Notes under the pieces: generated by a model | Seen by the model: the letters and a program-made list of their open reading frames with translations, nothing else | The model's database searches: none | Told to the model about the DNA's origin: nothing | Translations under genes and position numbers: made by a program | Origin: an uncultured Bacilli bacterium | GTDB taxonomy: Bacteria; Bacillota_I; Bacilli_A; RF39; UBA660 | Assembly (NCBI GenBank): GCA_947631285.1 | Contig: CANRKS010000024.1 | Span: 1 to 11,578, forward strand | Length of the DNA stretch: 11,578 bases | Direction of reading: 5' to 3' | Shown: positions 1 to 5,734 of the stretch, in pieces | Layout of the letters: every line of letters begins with the position of its first letter | Numbering within the stretch: position 1 is the first letter of the stretch

Positions 1-1494
1 TTGCTTAATGTATTTACCTTCACAATCAGCAACTTGTGTAATTGTTTCACGGTAAGCAACTTGTGGACGACCAATATTAGCTTCAACGCCAAATTCATCT
101 TTCATTCTGCGAACTAATACTTCTAGGTGTAACTCACCCATACCACTGATAACAGTTTGTCCTGTTTCTGCATCAGTTTTATATTTAAATGTAGGATCTT
201 CTTCAGCTAATTTTTGTAATGCAACGCCAAGTTTTTCTTGATCAGCTTTACTTTTTGGCTCAATTGCTTCATCAATAACTGGATCTGGGAACTCCATACC
301 ATTCATGATAACTGGACTTTTTTCATCACATAAAGTATCAGCTGTTGTCGTATTTTTAAGCCCAACTAAAGCAGCAATTTCACCTGTATAAACATCGGTA
401 ATTTCTTTTCTTTGGTTAGCGTGCATTTGTAAAATACGACCAACTCTTTCTTTAACATTCTTCGTACTGTTTAAAATATATGAGCCACTAGTTAAATGGC
501 CAGAATAAACACGGAAGAAAGCTAAACGACCTACATATGGGTCAGTCATGATTTTAAAGGCCATAGCTGTAAATGGTTCAGAATCACTTGGATGTCTTTT
601 AACTAAATTACCATTAAAATCTGTACAATCAATGGCTTCAACATCAGTTGGAGCTGGCATGTAATCAATAACAGCATCAAGAGCTAATTTTACTCCAGTG
701 TTTGATAATGCACTACCACATAATACCGGGAAGAACTCAGCTTTTAAAACACCTTCTCTAATTGCCCCTTTAATTTCAGAAACACTTAATTCTTCGCCAT
801 TTAAATATTTTTCCATTAAAGCATCATCAAATTCAACAGCCTTTTCGATTAATTCTAATCTCTTAGTAGCTACTAAATCTTTTAAATCATCAGGAATAGG
901 TATTTCTTGATAATTTTCATGTTGATCAGTCCGATCAAATGTATATGCTTTTTGTTCAATTAAATCTATAATACCATGAAATTCATTTTCAGCCCCAATT
1001 GGCCATTGAACAGGAGCATAATTAACTCCTAATCTTTTACCAATAGTATCTAAGCTGAATTCAAAATCAGCTCCTAATTTATCCATTTTATTAACGAAGA
1101 TCATTCTTGGAACTTTATATTCTGTAGCTTGACGCCATACAGTTTCAGATTGAGGTTCAACACCAGCATTACCATCTAATAAGCAAATAGAACCATCTAA
1201 TACTCTTAAACTACGTTGAACTTCAACTGTAAAGTCTACGTGGCCCGGAGTATCTATGATATTTAATCTATATCCTTTCCAGTGAGCTGTAGTTGCAGCA
1301 CTAGTAATAGTGATACCTCTTTCTTTTTCTTGTTCCATCCAGTCCATTTGGGATTCTCCATCATGAGTTTCCCCAATTTTATGAGTAATACCAGTATGGA
1401 ATAAAACTCTTTCTGTAAATGTCGTTTTACCAGCATCAATATGAGCCATTATACCGATATTACGAATTTTATCAATTGTAACGTCTCTTGCCAT
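1..1494 (-). CDS. fusA: Elongation factor G, C-terminal part outside the window
   Basis: Translational GTPase that drives tRNA-mRNA translocation and, with RRF, ribosome recycling in the cytoplasm. My reading of the minus strand gives 498 codons without a stop, starting MARDVTIDKIRNIGIMAHID. The GTPase motifs are intact: P-loop AHIDAGKTT (residues 17-25), switch I RGITIT (59-64), DTPGH (81-85) and NKMD (135-138). The G domain is followed by domain II and by domain III with GMGELHLEV. The frame is open at base 1, so about 200 residues (most of domain IV and domain V) are missing because of the window edge, not a lesion. It is the third gene of the rpsL-rpsG-fusA operon. The start lies 5 bases after the rpsG stop with only a weak Shine-Dalgarno sequence inside the rpsG end, which suggests translational coupling. 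Identification is certain. Confidence 0.98.
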   Translation of the reverse strand, partial: MARDVTIDKIRNIGIMAHIDAGKTTFTERVLFHTGITHKIGETHDGESQMDWMEQEKERGITITSAATTAHWKGYRLNIIDTPGHVDFTVEVQRSLRVLDGSICLLDGNAGVEPQSETVWRQATEYKVPRMIFVNKMDKLGADFEFSLDTIGKRLGVNYAPVQWPIGAENEFHGIIDLIEQKAYTFDRTDQHENYQEIPIPDDLKDLVATKRLELIEKAVEFDDALMEKYLNGEELSVSEIKGAIREGVLKAEFFPVLCGSALSNTGVKLALDAVIDYMPAPTDVEAIDCTDFNGNLVKRHPSDSEPFTAMAFKIMTDPYVGRLAFFRVYSGHLTSGSYILNSTKNVKERVGRILQMHANQRKEITDVYTGEIAALVGLKNTTTADTLCDEKSPVIMNGMEFPDPVIDEAIEPKSKADQEKLGVALQKLAEEDPTFKYKTDAETGQTVISGMGELHLEVLVRRMKDEFGVEANIGRPQVAYRETITQVADCEGKYIKQ

Positions 1495-1499
1495 ATCAC

Positions 1500-1967
1500 T
1501 TACCATCTATAATGAGCAAACGCTTTATTAGCTTCGGCCATTTTATGAGTGTCTTCACGTTTTTTAACTGCGCCACCTTCGCCATTAGCAGCATCAATAA
1601 TTTCGTTTGCTAAATTTATAGCCATTCCCTTTCCATTTCTTAATTTTGCATAATTAACTAACCAACGAAGTGCTAATGTTTGAGCTCTTTCATCTGTTAC
1701 TTCCATTGGTACTTGATAGTTAGAACCACCAACACGGCGAGATTTAACTTCAAGTGCTGGGCTTATATTTTTTAAAGCTTCTGTATATACTTCCATCGCT
1801 GGCTTTCCTGTTTGTTTTTCAACTAATTCAAAAGCTTCATATAATATCTTTTGTGCAGTACCTTTTTTACCATCTAACATAATTGCATTAACAAGTTTAG
1901 TAACAACTTTAGAATTATAAATTGGATCAGGTAAAACATCTCTTTTAACTGCTCTTTTCTTACGCAT
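1500..1967 (-). CDS. rpsG: 30S ribosomal protein S7
   Basis: Primary binding protein of the 16S rRNA 3' major domain. It nucleates assembly of the 30S head and lines the E/P-site mRNA exit region. The product is 155 residues, within the usual 155-156 of bacterial S7. It opens with MRKKRAVKRDVLPDP and carries the conserved stretches YNSKVVTKLVNAIM, VKSRRVGGSNYQVP and LRWLVNYA, ending in AFAHYRW. A full AGGAGG Shine-Dalgarno sequence (1973-1980) sits 5 bases before the ATG. It is the middle gene of the rpsL-rpsG-fusA unit, 24 bases after rpsL. In proteobacteria S7 represses this operon; I see no clear S7-binding structure in the short rpsL-rpsG gap. No anomaly in sequence or length. Confidence 0.98.
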   Translation of the reverse strand: MRKKRAVKRDVLPDPIYNSKVVTKLVNAIMLDGKKGTAQKILYEAFELVEKQTGKPAMEVYTEALKNISPALEVKSRRVGGSNYQVPMEVTDERAQTLALRWLVNYAKLRNGKGMAINLANEIIDAANGEGGAVKKREDTHKMAEANKAFAHYRW

Positions 1968-1991
1968 TTAATTTCCTCCTTCTATTAATTA

Positions 1992-2399
1992 TTAACTTTT
2001 CTTTGTGCCGTATCTACTACGAGCTTGTTTACGATTTTCAACTCCGTGAGTATCTAATGTTCCACGAACAATATGATAACGAACACCAATTAAATCTTTT
2101 ACACGTCCACCACGAACTAATACAACACTGTGTTCTTGTAAGTTATGTCCTTCACCAGGAATATAAGCATCAATTTCTTTACCATTTGAAAGTCTAACAC
2201 GAGCATATTTACGTAATGCTGAGTTAGGTTTCTTTGGTGTCTTAGTTCCTACACGAGTACATACTCCTCTTTTTTGAGGACTTTTAGTATCAGTTTGTTT
2301 TCTTTCTAGAGTATTAAATCCCACATTTAAAACTGGACTTTTACTCTTTTTAGTTTTCTTTTGACGATTCTTTTTAACTAATTGATTTATTGTTGGCAT
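1992..2399 (-). CDS. rpsL: 30S ribosomal protein S12
   Basis: S12 sits at the decoding centre and controls translational accuracy. The product is 135 residues with the Gram-positive type N-terminal insertion before PQKRGVCTRVG (41-51). The decoding loops are present: TPKKPNSALRK (54-64), containing the lysine equivalent to E. coli K42, and RGGRVKDL (96-103), containing the equivalent of K87 and the aspartate (D102) that RimO methylthiolates in many bacteria. The next residue is isoleucine (I104), where E. coli has P90, a known streptomycin resistance or dependence position. The codon is ATT, two changes away from any proline codon. The ribosome binding site GAAGGGAGAG precedes the ATG by about 4 bases. 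It is the first gene of its operon, with its own promoter at 2494-2523 and a structured 5' leader. Confidence 0.98.
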   Translation of the reverse strand: MPTINQLVKKNRQKKTKKSKSPVLNVGFNTLERKQTDTKSPQKRGVCTRVGTKTPKKPNSALRKYARVRLSNGKEIDAYIPGEGHNLQEHSVVLVRGGRVKDLIGVRYHIVRGTLDTHGVENRKQARSRYGTKKS

Positions 2400-2452
2400 A
2401 TTTCTCTCCCTTCTATGAACACGAATCCAAGTGTGTCAAAAACTTTTTTAAA

Positions 2453-2478
2453 TTAAGTTCTACCGAGGTAGAACCTAA
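2453..2478 (-). promoter_or_regulatory. Hairpin near the 5' end of the rpsL leader
   Basis: In the minus-strand RNA, two 11-base arms pair perfectly with one G-U pair around a CUCG loop. The predicted start site is near 2487, so the stem begins within about 10 bases of the mRNA 5' end and about 50 bases before the rpsL ATG. It is not followed directly by a uridine run, so it does not look like a terminator. Possible roles are protection of the 5' end from decay or a binding site for an autoregulator. The structure is seen in the sequence; its function is inference. Confidence 0.6.
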
Positions 2479-2493
2479 CTAAAACGCTTAATT

Positions 2494-2523
2494 AATATAC
2501 CATTTTATTATATGTTTTGTCAA
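2494..2523 (-). promoter_or_regulatory. Promoter of the rpsL-rpsG-fusA operon
   Basis: On the minus strand a perfect TTGACA (2518-2523) is followed after 18 bases by TATATT (2494-2499), which is preceded by TGG, an extended -10. The predicted start near 2487 gives an 88-base leader. The strong match fits a sigma-A promoter for a highly expressed ribosomal operon. Confidence 0.8.
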
Positions 2524-2539
2524 CTATTTTATGCCATTT

Positions 2540-2920
2540 TTAATAATTTCTTGAAGTATAATTAGAACAATTTATTCTGCCTTCATAAATATTAACTAAA
2601 TCCGGCTTAGTTATTACAACATAACCATTACAATCGTTCCCATCTGAATCTTTAAATTCATTAATTAATCCTGCTTCTTGTAAAGTACTTAAATATATAG
2701 TAATTTCATTTTCAAATTTAACATCATTCTTTCTTATGTATTCTCCTGCCGCATTTTCCAACTGATTTTCTAAATCAAGATATTTTCTATTGCCAATGGA
2801 ATTGCCAAAAGATCCATATAAAGCAGAAATAAAAAATACCGCGACTAATAAAGCTACTAATAATCCTAAACTTAAAAGAATCATTGTTGATGTTCCCCAT
2901 CCTTTATTATTTAATTTCAT
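2540..2920 (-). CDS. Pilin-like membrane-anchored protein, function unknown
   Basis: A 126-residue protein I cannot assign to a named family. The N-terminus MKLNNKGWGTSTMILL resembles a type IV prepilin leader: short and basic, ending in Gly followed by an aromatic residue, then a hydrophobic helix at about 12-34. It lacks the glutamate at position +5 that most pilins carry, so cleavage by a prepilin peptidase is uncertain. The rest is predicted to lie outside the membrane. It holds YLDLENQLENAAGEYIRKN, typical of the helix after the pilin spine, then YLSTLQEAGLI, and two cysteines (C97, C118) framing a Tyr-rich C-terminus that may be disulfide-bonded. The ATG is 10 bases from the upstream gene, whose stop codon lies just before the Shine-Dalgarno TTAGGAG, so the two are probably co-translated. 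No terminator is visible before the rpsL promoter. Alternatives are a pseudopilin or a simple N-anchored exported protein. Confidence 0.75.
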   Translation of the reverse strand: MKLNNKGWGTSTMILLSLGLLVALLVAVFFISALYGSFGNSIGNRKYLDLENQLENAAGEYIRKNDVKFENEITIYLSTLQEAGLINEFKDSDGNDCNGYVVITKPDLVNIYEGRINCSNYTSRNY

Positions 2921-2930
2921 ATTTAGACTC

Positions 2931-3206
2931 CTAACTATTTTTTGGCAGACTCTCTCTTACTTTTATAAAAATATGACCAAATTCTTTTCCATATAAACTT
3001 GTTCTTTCATAAGTAATAGATTTGTACCCTAAACCATAATAAACATAGACATGCCCATCAGAATATGATAGCGTATCTTCTTTTAAAACTACTAACATTG
3101 GTTCATTATTTTGATAACGATTATATTCAACAATTATTAAACCTGCCCACATAATAACTAGTGTTACAATTAATACTTTTAGCATAATCCCCAATGTTTT
3201 TTTCAT
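2931..3206 (-). CDS. Small single-pass membrane protein, function unknown
   Basis: The chosen start is the ATG at 3206 (MKKTLGIMLKVLI), giving 91 residues. It has a GGTGAT ribosome binding element 6 bases upstream and lies just downstream of a promoter. The frame extends further to an ATG at 3272, but that would place the promoter and a hairpin inside the gene. An N-terminal transmembrane helix (about 6-26) is followed by a soluble domain containing EYNRYQNNEPMLVVLKE, YSDGHVYVYYGLGYKS and GHIFIKVRES. The pattern of a Tyr-Arg-Tyr segment, a GLGYK core and a C-terminal FIK looks like a conserved small domain. I recall similar short proteins in other Firmicutes but cannot name the family. It forms a pair with the pilin-like gene just downstream. 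Both sit between rplL and rpsL, where rpoB-rpoC usually lie. Confidence 0.72.
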   Translation of the reverse strand: MKKTLGIMLKVLIVTLVIMWAGLIIVEYNRYQNNEPMLVVLKEDTLSYSDGHVYVYYGLGYKSITYERTSLYGKEFGHIFIKVRESLPKNS

Positions 3207-3222
3207 AGTATCACCAATATTT

Positions 3223-3251
3223 ATTATAAGATACCCCATTAAAAAAAGCAA
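3223..3251 (-). promoter_or_regulatory. Promoter of the small membrane-protein pair
   Basis: On the minus strand TTGCTT (3246-3251) and a perfect TATAAT (3223-3228) are separated by 17 bases. Only 16 bases lie between the -10 box and the ATG at 3206, so the mRNA leader would be about 10 bases, just enough for the GGTGAT element. The -35 box lies inside the 3' arm of a terminator-like hairpin. Confidence 0.6.
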
Positions 3252-3264
3252 ATATTTTGCTTTT
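3241..3264 (-). terminator. Second terminator-like hairpin after rplL
   Basis: In the minus-strand RNA, a 9-bp A/U-rich stem (AAAAGCAAA pairing with UUUGCUUUU) with a three-base loop ends in a run of seven uridines. It lies 27 bases beyond the main rplL terminator and overlaps the -35 box of the next promoter. It may back up termination, but with only two G-C pairs it is weak. Confidence 0.45.
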
Positions 3265-3290
3265 AAAGACATCTATTTAACTTATTAATT

Positions 3291-3319
3291 CAAAAAAAGA
3301 ATCACTATTTAGTGACTCT
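3291..3319 (-). terminator. Intrinsic terminator of the rplJ-rplL unit
   Basis: In the minus-strand RNA, AGAGUCACU pairs over 9 bp (one G-U) with AGUGAUUCU around an AAAU loop. The stem is followed immediately by seven uridines. It begins 11 bases past the rplL stop and is a textbook Rho-independent terminator, separating the ribosomal genes from the small membrane-protein pair. Confidence 0.85.
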
Positions 3320-3330
3320 AATAATTACAT

Positions 3331-3702
3331 TTACGCTAATTCTACTTCAGCGCCAGCTTCAGTTAATTGATCAGCAATAGCTTTTGCTTCATCAGCAGGA
3401 ACATTTTCTTTAATGTTTCCACCATTATCAGCAAGTCCTTTTGCTTCAACTAATCCTAAGCCAGTAATTTCTTTAATAATTTTAATAACTGCAATTTTGT
3501 TTCCACCAGCATTCTTAAGAACTACTGTTTTTGTTGCAGATCCAGCATCTTCAGTTGCACCAGCTACTGGAGCAGCAGCAACAGCAACGGCAGATGGATC
3601 AACACCAAATTCTTCTTTCATTGCATCAACTAATTCTTTAACTTCAAGAATAGTCATTTCTTTTAATGCACTTATAAAATCTTCTTTAGTTAATTTTGCC
3701 AT
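3331..3702 (-). CDS. rplL: 50S ribosomal protein L7/L12
   Basis: The multicopy stalk protein that recruits and stimulates translational GTPases such as EF-G and EF-Tu. The 123 residues have the usual layout: an N-terminal dimerisation domain (1-33) that docks on L10, an Ala/Val/Pro-rich hinge (about 34-56), and the globular C-terminal domain. The factor-contact surface keeps K69, K74 and K88, the counterparts of E. coli K65, K70 and K84. K77 replaces arginine (E. coli R73) and V85 replaces lysine (E. coli K81) within TGLGLVEAK. The loop that commonly contains Ala-Pro here reads DNGGNIKEN. The ATG lies 3 bases after the rplJ stop, and its Shine-Dalgarno AAGGGAAGGA is inside the rplJ coding end. 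A strong terminator follows. Confidence 0.98.
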   Translation of the reverse strand: MAKLTKEDFISALKEMTILEVKELVDAMKEEFGVDPSAVAVAAAPVAGATEDAGSATKTVVLKNAGGNKIAVIKIIKEITGLGLVEAKGLADNGGNIKENVPADEAKAIADQLTEAGAEVELA

Positions 3703-3705
3703 TTT

Positions 3706-4203
3706 TTATTCCTTCCCTTCTAATTTTTCGGCATAAAGATTTAAACTGATTGATAAATCTTTAACATATTGAATCATACCACCTGCAAGCATAGTAAGAA
3801 GTCCTTCTCTTGATGGAATACTTGCATATTCTTTAATTGTTCCAATATCAGCAAGATCACCACTGATAATTCCAACGCGAATATTTAATTTGTCATGATC
3901 TTTAGCATAATCAGCAATAATTTTAATTGGTTCTAAAAGTGTTGAGCCAAAAAGCATTGCATTAGGACCAGCTAAAAAATCATCCATATTAATTTTAAGA
4001 TCATCTAATGCTCTTTTTAAAAGAGTATTTTTATAAATCCTAACGCGAGCCCCAACTTCGTTAAGTTTATTACGAAGTTCGGTCATTTCAGATACGGATA
4101 AACCTTGATATTGAAATAAAATAACTGATTCGCTATTCTTGATATTATCAACAATTTCGCTAACGATTATTTTCTTTTCATTAAGATTTTTTTCGCTTGC
4201 CAT
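3706..4203 (-). CDS. rplJ: 50S ribosomal protein L10
   Basis: Stalk base protein that binds 23S rRNA next to L11 and carries the L7/L12 dimers on its C-terminal helix. The 165 residues match the normal bacterial length. Recognisable parts are the N-terminal helix ending in IKNSESVILFQYQGLSV, the rRNA-binding segment RNKLNEVGARVRIYKNTLLKRAL, and a C-terminal helix ending ISLNLYAEKLEGKE for L12 docking. A full AAGGAGG sits 5 bases before the ATG at 4203. Its own promoter and a well-formed L10 leader lie directly upstream, so the L10(L12)4 complex probably controls expression of rplJ-rplL. The reading frame is clean and ends 3 bases before rplL. Confidence 0.98.
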   Translation of the reverse strand: MASEKNLNEKKIIVSEIVDNIKNSESVILFQYQGLSVSEMTELRNKLNEVGARVRIYKNTLLKRALDDLKINMDDFLAGPNAMLFGSTLLEPIKIIADYAKDHDKLNIRVGIISGDLADIGTIKEYASIPSREGLLTMLAGGMIQYVKDLSISLNLYAEKLEGKE

Positions 4204-4329
4204 ATATCCTCCTTATTTATATTTAAGAAAAGCTTCCGATTAGGGAAGCTAAAAAACAAAAAGTTTAAAGTTCCCCTCGGCAGGATTTTTAAAAGATTCC
4301 TTCCCTGCTGTCTTCGGTTTTTCTTTTCT
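4204..4329 (-). promoter_or_regulatory. L10 ribosomal protein leader
   Basis: The untranslated leader of rplJ holds the known L10-leader signature on the minus strand: AGACAGCAGG (4304-4313) upstream and CCUGCCGAGG (4275-4284) downstream. GCAGG pairs with CCUGC, and an internal arm AGGAAUCUUUUAAAAAUCCU folds between them. In Firmicutes this structure binds L10(L12)4 and shuts down synthesis of the stalk proteins. It is followed by a separate hairpin (4231-4250) and then the rplJ ribosome binding site. The motif match is strong; the mode of control here is inferred. Confidence 0.88.
4226..4250 (-). terminator. Attenuator-like hairpin in the L10 leader
   Basis: In the minus-strand RNA, AGCUUCC pairs with GGAAGCU over 7 bp with a six-base loop, followed by UUUCUU. 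It lies between the L10-binding core and the rplJ ribosome binding site, the place where attenuators occur in Firmicutes L10 leaders. The uridine run is interrupted, so partial termination is more likely than full. Confidence 0.55.
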
Positions 4330-4335
4330 TACGTT

Positions 4336-4364
4336 ATTATATCCTACAACTAATTAAATGTCAA
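4336..4364 (-). promoter_or_regulatory. Consensus promoter of rplJ-rplL inside the end of rplA
   Basis: Perfect TTGACA (4359-4364) and perfect TATAAT (4336-4341) on the minus strand are spaced by 17 bases, the full sigma-A consensus. The -35 box is formed by the last sense codons of rplA (Phe-Asp-Ile, TTTGACATT), and the rplA stop codon lies in the spacer. The predicted start is near 4329, at the head of the L10 leader. Confidence 0.88.
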
Positions 4365-5052
4365 AAGAATTTTTATCAATCTTAATTCCAGGACCCATAG
4401 TAGTAGAAACTGTAATTCTATCAATAAAGATACCCTTAACTGTTGTAGGTTTAGCTTTATTAACAGTTCTGATTACATATTCTAAATTTTCTTGTAGTTT
4501 ACTTGCATCAAAAGATACCTTGCCAATAATAGTATGAACATTTCCATAAGAATCATTCTTATATGTTACCATACCACTTTTTAAGTCTTTAACAACTTCA
4601 GCAACCTTCATAGTAACTGTATTTGTTTTAGGGTTTGGCATTAAACCTTTTGGACCTAAAATATTACCAATTTTACCAACTTCAGGCATCATATCAGGTG
4701 TAGCAACTACAACATCAAAATCAAACCAGTTTTCATTTTTAATTTTATCAAGCATATCTTTATCACCAACGAAATCAGCTCCAGCATCTTTAGCGGCTAT
4801 CGCTGCATCCCCTTTAGCAATAACTAAAACTTTTTTACTTTTACCTGTTCCATTAGGTAAAACTAATGAACCACGTAATTGTTGATCAGTCTTTTTAGCA
4901 TCAATGTTAAGTTTTATAGCAACTTCAACTGTACTATCAAACTTAGTAGTGCTTGTCTTTTTAACTAGTTCAATTGCTTCTTCTTTAGTATATAATTTAT
5001 TCTTATCTACTGAAGATGAAACTTCCACATATTTTTTACTATGTTTTCTCAA
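4354..5052 (-). CDS. rplA: 50S ribosomal protein L1
   Basis: L1 forms the mobile stalk that guides deacylated tRNA out of the E site; it is also the classic autogenous repressor of the L11-L1 operon through binding its mRNA leader. The product is 232 residues, normal length, with the conserved segments RGSLVLPNGTGKSKKVLVIA, NILGPKGLMPNPKTNTV and the C-terminal TTMGPGIKIDKNSFDI. The start is TTG at 5050-5052, set by AGGAGGG six bases upstream and by the MRKHSKKY N-terminus; no better in-frame ATG exists. It lies 56 bases after rplK with no terminator between, so the two are co-transcribed. The 3' end doubles as the -35 region of the rplJ promoter. Confidence 0.97.
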   Translation of the reverse strand: MRKHSKKYVEVSSSVDKNKLYTKEEAIELVKKTSTTKFDSTVEVAIKLNIDAKKTDQQLRGSLVLPNGTGKSKKVLVIAKGDAAIAAKDAGADFVGDKDMLDKIKNENWFDFDVVVATPDMMPEVGKIGNILGPKGLMPNPKTNTVTMKVAEVVKDLKSGMVTYKNDSYGNVHTIIGKVSFDASKLQENLEYVIRTVNKAKPTTVKGIFIDRITVSTTMGPGIKIDKNSFDI

Positions 5053-5108
5053 TTTTTACCCTCCTAACTGTGGTTAATTAGCGGACTCTTTTATTTTTTT
5101 ATTAATTA

Positions 5109-5705
5109 TTATTCTTTTTCTTCCGAATCTTCTTCTTTTTCTTCGTCACCGATTACAGGAACTTCAGTTGCTTCAGCACTAAGATCAGCTTCCATTTGTT
5201 CAAGTTCGGCTTCTCTTTTTGCCATTTCTTTTTCTTCAGCTTCTGATTCCTTTTCTTGTTCTTTTAACTCTTTATCAGTACGACCAGCAACAGCAATACC
5301 CATATTTCTTGCTGTTCCTTCAATTTCTTTCATTGCATTTTCAATTTCATATGCATTTAAATCTGGAAATTTAGTTTCAGCAATACTTCTTAGGTCAGCT
5401 TCAGATATAGTAGCAACTATATGATTTGCTCCTTTTGCACTACCTTTTCCTACTTTAGCAATCTTTTTAAGTAAGAATGCTGCTGGTGGAGTCTTTAAAA
5501 CAAAATCAAAACTACGGTCTTCATAAATTGAAATTTCGCATGGAATTCGATCTCCCATTTTGTCTTTAGTTGCGTCATTAAATTTAGTACAAAAATCTTG
5601 TAAATTAATTCCTGCAGGTCCCAAAACAGTACCAACTGGTGGGGCTGGAGTCGCTTTACCAGCTTCAATTTCAAGTTTAATTTTCTTTACGACTTCTTTT
5701 GCCAC
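5109..5705 (-). CDS. rplK: 50S ribosomal protein L11 with a charged C-terminal extension
   Basis: L11 binds the GTPase-associated region of 23S rRNA and helps factor action and the RelA response. The start is the GTG at 5703-5705, preceded by AGGAGGTG with 6 bases spacing. An in-frame ATG further upstream would translate the leader structure and is rejected. Residues 1-141 are an ordinary L11: the N-terminal domain has the proline-rich thiostrepton-site segment ATPAPPVGTVLGPAGIN (18-34), and the C-terminal rRNA-binding domain has VGKGSAKGANHIVATI and ends in GTARNMGIAV. Bacterial L11 normally stops near residue 141; this one continues for about 57 residues of Glu/Lys-rich, then strongly acidic sequence to 198. 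The tail is in frame with no frameshift sign. It is the first gene of rplK-rplA. secE-nusG, often upstream, are absent. Confidence 0.97.
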   Translation of the reverse strand: MAKEVVKKIKLEIEAGKATPAPPVGTVLGPAGINLQDFCTKFNDATKDKMGDRIPCEISIYEDRSFDFVLKTPPAAFLLKKIAKVGKGSAKGANHIVATISEADLRSIAETKFPDLNAYEIENAMKEIEGTARNMGIAVAGRTDKELKEQEKESEAEEKEMAKREAELEQMEADLSAEATEVPVIGDEEKEEDSEEKE

Positions 5706-5734
5706 GAAAACACCTCCTATAAAATTTTTCGCGT

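Noticed and set aside
698..910. Plus-strand open frame inside fusA
   Set aside because: It lies entirely antisense to a conserved EF-G sequence, has low-complexity Ser/Asn/Phe composition and no ribosome binding site.
2003..2197. Plus-strand open frame inside rpsL
   Set aside because: It is antisense to a fully conserved S12 sequence, with no ribosome binding site and no family resemblance.
3207..3272. Longer start for the small membrane protein (MSLKAKYLL...)
   Set aside because: It would place the -10/-35 promoter boxes and a hairpin inside the gene and gives a second hydrophobic segment; the ATG at 3206 has the better ribosome binding site.
3413..3736. 107-residue plus-strand open frame over rplL
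   Set aside because: It mirrors the Ala/Gly-rich L7/L12 gene; the length follows from biased codon use on the coding strand, and there is no start signal.
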